Shown here in pieces: positions 35,632-45,099 of a DNA stretch of 64,000 nucleotides. The position numbers and the translations under genes were made by a program. The stretch spans positions 860,403 to 924,402 of the forward strand of contig JACBWW010000071.1 of the NCBI GenBank assembly GCA_020086605.1. Reading direction: 5' to 3'. The first letter of the stretch is position 1. The number at the start of each line of letters is the position of its first letter. This DNA is from Lanius collurio. Taxonomy: Eukaryota > Chordata > Aves > Passeriformes > Laniidae. The notes beneath the pieces are model-generated. The model was not told the origin of the DNA and ran no database searches. It saw only the letters and a program-made list of their open reading frames with translations.

Positions 35632-35880
35632 CGCCCCCTCCCCGTGCGCGCCGGTGGGCACGGCAGCCGGGGGGCACCGGGAGGGCGGCACGGAAGGAGC
35701 GGGCCCGCGGCGAGCCCCGAACGCTCGCCAGCACCATGGACAGCAGCGCCGGGCACGGGGCGGGGGCGGCGCCGCAGCCCCGGAACGCTCCGGCAGCGGC
35801 TCCCGAGCCGCTTCTGCGGGCTCTGGGCACTGCAGCCCCTCCGTGAGCCCACACCGGCCCCAGGAGCTCCCCATGCCCGC
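35632..35880. promoter_or_regulatory. CpG island, candidate promoter or first exon
   Basis: About 34 CpGs in 250 bp, with GC content well above the flanks. A GC box GGGGCGGGGGC is at 35757-35767 (Sp1-type). In the plus direction an ATG at 35736 has a favourable context (A at -3, G at +4) and opens a 36-codon Ala/Pro-rich frame that stops at 35844. A GTGAGC donor-like word at 35843 would remove that stop if used. CpG islands in birds usually mark promoters. The direction and any transcript are unproven; a lncRNA or alternative first exon is equally possible. Confidence 0.6.
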
Positions 35881-36154
35881 TGGAGCTCCAGTGAACACCT
35901 CAGAACAGCAATGTCAGAAAGCGGAATCCCCGCTCTGCTGGAAACAGCAGCCTGTTCCCCACCCCGCGTCCCGACAGCATCCAGGATACAATGAGAGCAC
36001 CCAGACGCTTTCAGCTTCCACTCTAAGCAGTCCCTGGTTTCCAGGACACACTCCAAGGATTTCTGTGCAAAGGAAAAGTTGTTACACACCCACATTTATT
36101 CCATATCGCCACTTGTGCCAGAAGAATTCACCAAACAAGAGTATGATGGCACCT

Positions 36155-36217
36155 GATAGGATTTTTGGGATGGTCCTTGCGCGTTCCTTCCAACTCAGGA
36201 TGTTCTTTGACTCTATG
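36155..36217 (+). mobile_element. CR1 LINE 3' terminus, decayed
   Basis: 'GGGATGGTCCTTGCGCG' then 'TTCCTTCCAACTCAGGATG' and 'TTCTTTGACTCTATG' match the sense CR1 tail of the 6025 and 39718 type. Only about 60 bp remain. Confidence 0.75.
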
Positions 36218-36539
36218 TCACCGTTTATGAGGTGACAATGCCACTTTACACATCGAATTTACAACCACACAACCCTGTGTATATACACAGCACCAGGAAT
36301 ACACATCTTTCCAGGAGGAAAGAAGCAGCACATTCAACTCTGCCATAACATTGCAAATTGTTTTAAACACCAATGCCAGTATAGAATGAATTAATTCCCT
36401 CACATTTCCAAATCTACACACTTGTTTCAAAATAAGTGAGCCATCAGCCACCACTTTTACTTTGACAAGGAGCACATCACGGAGATATTACACGACCAGT
36501 ACTCCTACTTCATTCTCATTCAGTATCCAAAGTCCAGCT

Positions 36540-36970
36540 TGGAGGATAAGGAAAATGAGAGCAATTGTTAGTGATAGTAAGCCTTGATAGGGTCATGGGC
36601 TTTGCAAGAGCCCCAACATCACTCTCAAAGCAAAGAGACAGAGGAAAAGAAATAAAGAAGGGGAAGGGGGAGAGGAAAGAAAAAGCAAAGGTTGATGGAC
36701 AGTTGGACTTGTTGAGGGTGAAATCAATTAAAGTGCATCAAATCCAGAATTCATGCTTTTTCAAAGTGACAAATATGTGCTGGAAACTGAGAAAGACGAG
36801 GGGAAAATAATGTCTTTGACCTCCCAGAGACCGGCTGTTCCTGCCGTCAGAGGAGCCAGAAGTGAAGTGAGATGCGTTCATGATAAATTGTAACAGCCAG
36901 GCAGCCACCTTAAAAAAGAACGAGGTGAAAAGGTTACAGAAGGGACCCAAAATGCGAAGAATTCAACCAA
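36540..36970. promoter_or_regulatory. Candidate conserved block around a purine tract
   Basis: A GA-rich tract (36628-36691) is flanked on both sides by unique sequence with GCAATTG, ATCAATTA (36723-36730), ATGCTTTTTCAAAGTGAC and 'TTCATGATAAATTGTAACAG' (36868-36887). The flanks carry isolated CpGs and no repeat match. The longest frame is 81 codons and Lys-rich because of the tract. Regulatory role is inferred. Confidence 0.3.
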
Positions 36971-36979
36971 ACATCAAGA

Positions 36980-39710
36980 TAAATCAGCTCAGGCCCCTGT
37001 GTGTGCAGAGCCAGCCTTCACAGAGCTGCTGTGGCTCATCTCAATTTGTTAGCCTGGCCTCAAGTGTAAGAGACACACACAGAGCCTGTTCACAAAGCTC
37101 TGGAAAACATCCCCACAAAGGGCTGCCTCCCCTGAGCCTCCCAGGTGAGGGGACACCGCCTGCCATCCTGGTTTGGAGTTTGTCAGCTGGAAATTACTTG
37201 GATGCACACAAACATCCTCAGCAACCCTGTGTTCAGCTCAATCCAGATGTGTTTTAGGAGAAAGCTTTCCAAGAGTTGGATACCTCTCTCCTACTAAAGC
37301 AAACACAAAATACTCACAACTTCTGAAAGTTTCAAAGCCTTAATACCTCTTATTTTTTCTTGCACTCAGAACTTCGTAGTTTTGTTCTTCAAAGTGTGGT
37401 ACAAGTCTGGATGCTTCCACTAGAATGGAACATTGGACCTTTTTCCCCTACTAACAACCAGAAATTACAAACTCTGATGATTACTCTCAGGTAGAATGGT
37501 TGAGTGCAAAGCTGAAGTATTTTAAAGACTTGATAAGTATATGATATATGCTAATAAAATCTTTGAAGCATTGTGCCCTACTGGGAACATATATGTTCAG
37601 TCCATTAAAAGTCCAAGCAAATGTGTCAGTGCAGGTGAAATGGAACTCAACATTACAAAATTACATAGATCACATGACAGTGATGTTTTCCACAAAAGGT
37701 AAAACTTCACAAGTAATTTTGGTCAAAGTTCTGCTCCTGGCCCAACTCTAGCAAAAAGCTTCCCCAGTGCTGCATCCAATGGTTTATGTGAGCTGTAACA
37801 GAGGCAAAGCAGAATTCTGGGGAATATTCAGTGCAGCTCTGCAATTGCTCCCATAAACCTCCCACTGTGACTGCAGAGTCCTCACTTTAGCCCAGGTGTT
37901 TGTGACACAGGCTCCTCCTTAAGCTATTTATATGTATCAATGGACACCTGCCCAGCAAGGGCTCCCCAAACCCATCTGGCTAATTCCAGACTGACCCTTG
38001 AGGAGGTCACTGAAGGAGCCGTGGTTTCCCTCCTGTCCTGAGCCTCTCCTGGCACTGAAGGGACTGTAGGAAGTGATTCCCAGGGAATCACTGGCTCAGG
38101 GAAGCCAGTTCCCACTGCTGACTGCTGCAGGGCAGCCGAAGCACAGGACCCACAGGAGATTGCCAACTGCAGCACACAATGCCTCATGCCTGGCATCCTG
38201 GCTGGCATGGAGGCCCTGCTGTGGCCAGTGCCTGCACTGGGGACTGGGGTTTGGCTCGGTGCTGCTGCTGGGAGGACGCTCAGCTCCCGAGCCCTGGCTG
38301 GCAACCTCACAGCTCTGCCCTCAGACAGCACTGGTGAGCATCTCACCCACTGCTCCTGACACACATGCCCACCCCACTGTTGTGGCATTTTTCCTCACGA
38401 CAACCTTCCCTGGATGGTCCCTTCCCCGAAACAGCATGATTCTCTCAGGGAGACACGAGTTCACATCAACAAATCCTTCCCGACACTGCCCTGAAGCACT
38501 TTCGCTATGATCAGCTATTCAGAGTGATGGGACACACTAGTTAGATCTCTCTGTGTGTTTATCAATCCCTTCTCAGCTATTTTCCTCTGTAAATCCGTCA
38601 AATCTCTTTCTTCAAGCTCTGTGGGAACAGTTAGGAGCTATCTCCTCAGAGGTGCCTGCCCTGCCACTTGGATTTCATCCTGCTCCTGGAGAAGCTGGAT
38701 GTCAGCCATGGCCAGCACAGTGCAGACACAGCAGCAGTGCTGCTGCCGGTGCCCTTGGAGTGACAGGATCCTCATCTAAGGCCCTTAAAAATTCCTTATA
38801 AAGCCCTTTGTCCCTGGGCAGGGGAGTGGGAGGAGTCCCCTTAAACTGGGACAGAGAAGGAAGAAGGGGAAAAGCAGGAGGATGAAGTCAAGTGAGTAAA
38901 AAGTCTGTAACACCCCAAGGCAGACAAGAAATTTCTTCTGAGAGGAGCCAGGGTAGGAATCCAGCTGCTCCACAGGATCTTACAGGATTTTAGGGACACA
39001 GGACTCGGAAGTGCACTGGACTCAAGGCATGCATTACATATCCACATCCCCACGTTACGTATCCACTACAACCCTGCAATGAACACTGCTGAAGCCACAC
39101 ACTGCCACCCATAGATTCAGACCTGATAAATCCCCCTTTGTCCTTCCAGGGGATTTGAGCCTGAAGACCCACAGATCCTCCCTTTAAACAGGGAGCATAG
39201 CCAGTCTCTCTGCCTTACAGTGATGCCGTAACCTCCATGCAGGCAGAGATCTGCCAGCCTGGATGTGCCCAGATGCTGTCCAGTGGAGCTGCCCTCTGCA
39301 GCTTACACGCACTTTGGTTGTGCAGATCTGGGTCAGCATCCTGACAAACATCTAAGGAGAAGGCTTCTTTCTCCTCTCACCCTCGTCATCCCCTGAGCTG
39401 GTTATCAGCCCTGCTCTGCAGTCAGGGAACGCAGCACAAGGCAGTGATGGGACGGGGCTGAGGCCACTCTGCAGGACAGCAGAGTGGAATTTTGGGAATC
39501 CAGCCCCTATCAACAAGCTCCAGGTCCTCCACACCGCCAACCAGGTCATGTACACAAGACTAAACTGTTAAGCTTTTGGGAAGATACACCTGGTGGAGGG
39601 CTGACGAAATCTGTAGGTATCACCAGTTACATTTTCTCACTCATACTGCATTCCCACTAGTGACAGACCAAAACTTAGGACAATCCTTAGTCACCCACTA
39701 AGCTACCTAT
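36980..39710. other. Unique non-coding DNA, no gene recognised
   Basis: No recognisable retroposon, RNA gene or coding exon. Frames of 145-154 codons between 37924 and 38510 lie opposite each other on the two strands and show no domain. The AT-rich part near 37300-37760 holds no simple repeat. Confidence 0.5.
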
Positions 39711-39717
39711 TCCAAAC

Positions 39718-40105
39718 AAGAGCTACAAGGATGGTGAAGGGTCTAGAGGAATGGTAGAGGTCAGTTTGAGTGTTCAGCTGGAGGAGATTGGGGGCAGAGT
39801 TCATTGAGGGCTGCAGCTCCAATCTCTGCTCCCTGGGCCAGGGACAGCACCCAGGGAAGGGCTGGAGCTGGGCCAGGGCAGGCTCAGGCTGGAGATCAGG
39901 AAAGGTCCTTCCCCCAGAGGGTGCTGGCACTGCCCAGGCTCCCCAGGGAATGGGCACGGCCCCGAGGCTGCCAGAGCTCCAGGAGCGTTTGGGCAGCGCT
40001 GCCAGGGATGCCCAGGGTGGGGGTGTTGGGTGTCTGGGCAGGGCCAGGGGCTGGGCTGGGTGATCCCTGTGGGTCCCTTCCCACTGAGGATGTTCCATGA
40101 TCCTA
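39718..40105 (+). mobile_element. CR1 LINE 3' fragment, longest in the window
   Basis: About 390 bp of sense CR1. It starts with 'ACAAGGATGGTGAAGGGTCT' and 'AGAGGAATGG', continues 'GTTCAGCTGGAGGAGATTGG', 'CAGGCTCAGGCTGGAGATCA', 'AGAGGGTGCTGGCACTGCCC', 'AGAGCTCCAGGAGCG' and 'CCAGGGATGCCCAGGGTGGG', and ends 'CTGAGGATGTTCCATGATCC'. It reaches further 5' than the other copies. Its GC-rich centre produces the overlapping 90-145 codon frames seen here on both strands; these are not genes. A dense G-run block (40014-40061) lies within it. Confidence 0.9.
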
Positions 40106-40492
40106 TTCCTTGCTTGCTCACCAGCCAGAATGAGCACTCAGGGTTTGGGATGCTCCCCTTGGAGCCCTGCAGGGAGGGGCAGGAATCCCCCAGAACCGCC
40201 CTTCGTGCTGGATTTCATCGAAGGCGCTGGATGCGAGCGGAGAGACAAACAGGAGGTTTTAGATGTGAGACCAACACAACACTTGACCATCCAAAAAAAG
40301 GGGTTCTGTCACTATGATTGAATAGTTTCTGCTCCTGCTTCTGATGCCTCCTGTCAGAAGAGGCAGATGAGAACACACCACGTGGCAGGAACAGCTTCAC
40401 TAACATGACTCTGGTAACAAGCAACCAGACAGCTCCGTGTCCGACACATCCACGAGGGAAAAAACCCTCCAAGAGCCACAGGAGGCTCTTGC

Positions 40493-40531
40493 CTAGGACT
40501 GAATTTGTTATTGCTCTAGGACTGAATTTGT
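40493..40531 (+). repeat. 16-bp direct repeat, 23-bp period
   Basis: CTAGGACTGAATTTGT occurs at 40493-40508 and again at 40516-40531, separated by 7 bp. This looks like a single local duplication rather than a named repeat. Confidence 0.9.
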
Positions 40532-40554
40532 GTCTTTTCCCAAAAACAGCTGCC

Positions 40555-41050
40555 ACCTGACCAAGAGCATATTAATATTTGGTTTTGTAGGTTTTGTTGC
40601 CTCTCCCTAAATTACTCTCATGAAATCTTCCATCTATAAAAGCATTTCAATTATTTTTTTTTTCCATCACCTCTAAATGCTTTTTCTGTTTTTGAGGACT
40701 TCAAGATAATTTGGTGCTGAAACACTTTTTGGTAAGTTTGGGAGGGAAATGACAGCTTTTACTTTTTCAAGGAAAAAAATAAAGGAATCCTTTTTGAAGC
40801 TACTGTTCCATTATAGCTTGTTATAAAACTGAACACTTTTTTTTAAGGGAAAAAAAATAAACGTGTAAACAGTAAAATGTGCCTAACCAACAGCTTCTCT
40901 TTGCTGGTCCTTGACATTTGGCTTCATCACAACTGCTGCCACACAAAGGCAGGCTGCAGCTCTGGGATTTAGGCCATATAAACAGTTAGCTTTGGTTTTA
41001 GAGGGATAGTACAATTGGAAGGCAAAAACAAAAAAATCCCACAACCATCC
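40555..41050. other. AT-rich unique block
   Basis: About 500 bp of AT-rich sequence with short T and A runs (for example near 40653-40662 and 40838-40857) and TTAATATT, CAATTATT and ATGACAG words. No repeat family and no frame of note. It may be regulatory, but nothing decisive is visible. Confidence 0.3.
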
Positions 41051-41059
41051 TTTTTCCTT

Positions 41060-42440
41060 ATTAAAGGACTGGCTCTAGAGAAGGATCAGAGCTCAGACAC
41101 TGTTTGGAGTCCAGCCACAGCACGTCACTAACACACACCACATGCTCTGTGCACGTGAGTGACCAGGGCTGATGTTTCCAGCCCAGAATTCCCCCAGAAG
41201 CTGGTCAGTGTCCACCAAGCAGTACCAAGTCACCACCCAAAACAGGCTTTCATCCCCTGCATTGTATAGAAAGGTCAGCTCTGGCCTCTCCTGGAAACCC
41301 CAAAATGCAATGTTTGCTGGGGATATCAGGACCTGATCCTAATGTGACCCCAAAGCAGCACAGAGGAAGAGGTGACAGCTTTTAGCACCAGCTTGTCTTT
41401 CCTGACTCCCCGAGCATTGTGTGCTGGTGAATGAAATCCATCACCATATGAAACAAGGCCTCCAAATGTAAATCCTGGAATTCCTGGTGGGGAAGGGAGT
41501 TCAGTACAAGTGCTGTAACACTGTGCCACACGTGATCCAGCTGGGGTAATTCACAGCTCTCCAACCTTTGGAAAGCCTGACTCACAGAGATTTGTGAAGG
41601 ACCTCAAGACTTAGCCCCCTCCTCCCCTCTGGTACAACTTCCTACACCAACCCTCTGGGACATTAAATCTTCCAGTTGCCATTTTCTCCTAGGCAGGGAG
41701 GATATGAATTCCATAACTCCTCAGCTGAGCTGCCATCAAAAGCCATGAAATACGACAGGAAACCAAGAGCACGGCGTGGCGAGCGCTGCGTGCACAGCCA
41801 CGAGAACCCAGGACTGGACAAGCCATTAAGGGCAGCACACGGTGCCTGGGCCACAGGTCCATGGGGTGGGTGAGGAGAGCTCTGACACTTGAGCAGCTCA
41901 GAGAGGGATGAAAGCAGAGCAGGACAGAGCCAGGGCTGAGGCTGGACGTGCTCAGCGAGGAGTCACTCCTTCCATGTCTGACTTCAGGGCTGGTGAGGGA
42001 CTGGGCTGCCAGAAGGGCTGGAGGAGGAAACCAAACCCTGAATTCAGGCACGTAACAGCTACAGGAGTAACCCCCTGCCTGTTTCCCACATGAACTTGTG
42101 CCTCTCTGCCAGAACCAGGGTGAGGGGAGAACTGGTGATGGCACAGGAGTGACGAGGCTGAAGCAGCCCTGCCTCCCTCACCCAGAGTGCTGCCAATGCA
42201 GAAGTTTTTCCAGCAACTCACAGGTCACAAAGCCCAGCAGGGATCACAACGGGAACAAAGCGTTTTCAAGGAAAACAATCTGGCTGTGGAACAGCCTTCC
42301 AGAGGAGACTAGCCTGGCAACCCACCCCCCAGGGCACACTGCACAGCTTTCCTCCTCCTCCTCCAAACCATTTCATTGTGAGCAAGAAGTTTACACAGGT
42401 ATTCCTCCTCCAAAGGACTGCATTTAGCCATGTCTCTCAA
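41060..42440. other. Unique non-coding DNA, no gene recognised
   Basis: No gene or repeat family is recognisable. A 151-codon minus-strand frame (41689-42144) is opposed by overlapping frames and has no domain. Confidence 0.5.
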
Positions 42441-42444
42441 ATAT

Positions 42445-42505
42445 TCAACATAAAGTAAAATATTGAAAAATAATAAAAATTAAAATAATTAAAAAAAATT
42501 AATGA
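42445..42505. repeat. AT-rich low-complexity patch
   Basis: About 60 bp composed almost only of A and T, with repeated AAAATTAAAATAATT-like words, just upstream of the next CR1 copy. Simple sequence. Confidence 0.7.
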
Positions 42506-42626
42506 GCTAAACCAGCATCCTACTTTCCCCTTACCACAGTTTTTACTCCCTTAAATAAGAGTTGAATAGATAAATCCCAGAAGGAGCCAACGTTTCTGTC
42601 AGACAATACACTGGGGCCTTGAGCAA

Positions 42627-42712
42627 TCTGACCCAGTGGGTGACATCCCTGCCCATGGATGATCTCGGAGGATCCATCCAACCCAGACCACCCCATGATT
42701 TCTGTGATTCTG
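42627..42712 (+). mobile_element. CR1 LINE 3' terminus
   Basis: 'CTGACCCAGTGGGTGACATC', 'CCTGCCCATGGATGATCTCG', 'CATCCAACCCAGACC' and 'TGATTTCTGTGATTCTGG' match a diverged sense CR1 end. Confidence 0.75.
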
Positions 42713-43064
42713 GCACTTCTGCAGATGAGCTACAGCACAACATTTCCCCTCTATGCTGGAAGCCAAGAAGAGCAGGAGGAGGAGATACTTTGCAGGGGTT
42801 GCAGAGTTGATACCACAAATGCATCCAACTGCTGTGGCCAATAAACTTCAGCTACCCAAGGCTTGCCACTGCAATTGGAACAATCAATAGCTGGGGAGCC
42901 CCTTTGTGCTCATGCAGTAACCTGGGTCATGCCAAAGGGAAAAACCAGTTTGAGTATTCATGATACACTGTAAAATAACCATGATATATTGTAAAACAAC
43001 TGCTGTAAGACATCTAGCAAACCCTCAGTGGTAACACAGACACACTCATCAAAGCAAGGCTCAC

Positions 43065-43134
43065 CTGCACCAAGAATGCTTTGTAGCACTACAGCAATCC
43101 ACAGAAAACACAAAGATTTCATTAAATAACCCAT
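43065..43134 (-). other. Possible signal-peptide exon with splice donor (unidentified)
   Basis: On the minus strand an ATG at 43134 with G at -3 and G at +4 opens a frame that reads M-G-Y-L-M-K-S-L, then a hydrophobic run (CFLWIAVVLQSILGA), and meets CAG|GTGAGC with the exon end at 43065. The coding part is 70 nt, so the junction is phase 1, which is the usual phase for signal-peptide exons of immunoglobulin-superfamily and cytokine-receptor genes. A second ATG at 43122 gives a Lys before the hydrophobic core. I do not recognise the protein and found no downstream exon, so this could be chance: strong donor words occur several times in the window. Confidence 0.2.
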
Positions 43135-43139
43135 ATCAG

Positions 43140-45010
43140 CAGCTCCTGGCTGCACCAACAGCAGGAGTGTTTCTGTTGCCATAAAGTTCTCAGCAATCAG
43201 TACATAAGGAGAAACAGCTAGCAAAAAGAGACACTGGTTGTTCACTGTACCACAGCCCTTGGTCCAACTTCTGCTGCTCAGCCAGTCTGAGCAGCATCAC
43301 ACTCAGCTCTCCACTCCAAAATGATTTTGTGAACTACCAAAACAACCTCAGCACACTTTAAAGGAGTTTTTGGGAATTCAAGTCCAACGTAGAGGCATTA
43401 ACTTATCTGTTCTCTCTTCACCCAAGAAAACAGTTTGCCCACCCTCCACACTTGTCCAGAAAACCAACAAACAGCCAGCTCCAACACAGCAAAGAGAAAA
43501 GCTCAACATGGGTAAGTGAGCTCCTCATGCACCTTCTCCTCAGTCATGCTCCAACCACAATCAGGTGAGCACCTTTCAGTACTAACAAGCTGCCAACCTT
43601 CAACACTTCTCTAAAGAGAAGTTTATCCAAAAAGTTTTATCCAAAGAAGCCCATCCAGCTGGCTCTTAACACACCCACTGCCCAACCCACCTGGGAACAC
43701 TACACCTCCCTGATGAGGCACACTCTGCTGCCTGCTACAACACTTCTTCTACCACACTCTCCAAACCATATTCCCAACCCCACGTAAAATTCTCCTACTC
43801 ATGGTCAGGAGCAGACAGGGCCTTTCCTTCCCTCTCTTCCAGCTGCTCCCACCTGGGTCCTTTGCAGCAGAGGCAGCTCTGAAGCAGCAGCTCACTTCAG
43901 CTGGGCCCTCAGCACATTCCAGCAGAAGCCACCTCTCCCCACAGTGAGTTTTCCCCGTGGCAGAGCAAACACTTTCCTCATGCCTTAGGGAGACTCCACA
44001 GTCACTTGCCTGCTTCCCCTCACCATGTTACACAGAGGCTGAGAACAACACAGTTTTACTTCTCAGTCACCACCACAGCTTGGCCTCTTTTCCTCATCTC
44101 CAAACAGCACAGACCAGAGGTGGCACACCCCTGTTGCAGAATTATGGGATTTTTATCCCAACATATAACTTCTAAACTTGAATCCTCCATATGAGCCACA
44201 AAGAGAAAATCCAAAGGTGACCTCAGACTGGCAAACCAAAGCAGGACTGAGGGACTGAGCTTAAATACAGCGCCTGGCCCAATGAGCAGAGGCTGTGGAC
44301 GAGCCCAGGTGAGGCTGGTTAGGGCAATCACACCCCATGGGTGCACCCAGGCCCTGCCAACTTGTACTGAATTCCTGCTAATAGAAAACACCTGAACATC
44401 ATCAGGGACCTTTTGGCTAGAGACATTTCACGGTTTTGGGAGGGGGTTTAACTCTTGGAAGACTGGAGTAAAAGGAATGGACCACCTCAGAAGCCACATA
44501 AGCCGGGGGCTTCCCAAAGCCCAGGCTCCTGACCAACCCCCACAGCCCAGGAGTTCATACCTGGCAAGGAGGATGAGTTTAAGTTAGCCCTGTGAACTGG
44601 CACAGCTGCAGAGGATGTGACATAACTGTGCCCCTGAAATCACCTGGCAGAACACCTGACTTTGTCCTTAAAGTCAAAATGTCCTTTGATACTTTGCAGA
44701 GGCAAAATGGACCCAAAGTGGGGCTGGCAAAAGCACCTGACAAATGACACTTGTGTGAGACCCTCCCAGACCACGGTGTAAGGCCAGAGGGGAGCCAAGC
44801 CCTGAGCACAAGAGGAGGGATTTGTGTTCTTCACACAGCAACAGCTCCAAATCCACCCCCAGCCTATCTGGGACACCATGGCCCCTGTGGGCTGCAACCT
44901 GTTTTTGCATTTGCTCTTTGCTTCTCTCAGCTCTCAAGTTCAGATGAGTTAAGCACATAAATAAAAGGAACTGCCTTTTTACAGGAAGCTTTTTCTTTCC
45001 TCCTTTCCCT
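43140..45010. other. Unique non-coding DNA, no gene recognised
   Basis: No repeat family or coding exon is recognisable. A near-duplicate AGTT(T)TATCCAAA pair occurs at 43621-43647. Open frames stay below about 111 codons. Confidence 0.45.
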
Positions 45011-45014
45011 TTCT

Positions 45015-45092
45015 CATAGAATCACAGAATGGTTGGGTTGGAAGGGACCTTAAAGGACCATCCAGTTCCAGCACCCCACTCCCTGCAGGCAG
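45015..45092 (-). mobile_element. CR1 LINE 3' terminus, inverted, well preserved
   Basis: On the plus strand 'TCATAGAATCACAGAATGG', 'TTGGGTTGGAAGGGACC', 'TTAAAGGACCATCCAGTTCC' and 'CACTCCCTGCAGGCAG'. It is among the least diverged copies in the window, which suggests a relatively young insertion. A pyrimidine-rich stretch directly precedes it. Confidence 0.9.
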
Positions 45093-45099
45093 TTCCTGG

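Noticed and set aside
35342..36235. Long frames (170-193 codons) on both strands over the CpG island
   Set aside because: They combine CR1 sequence, CpG-island sequence and flanks. Stop codons are rare because of the GC content. Only the short frame from 35736 was kept as a possibility.
42240..42320. Possible additional CR1 line (GGCTGTGGAACAGCCTTCC)
   Set aside because: Resemblance is limited to about 20 bp and no tail or neighbouring CR1 line is present.
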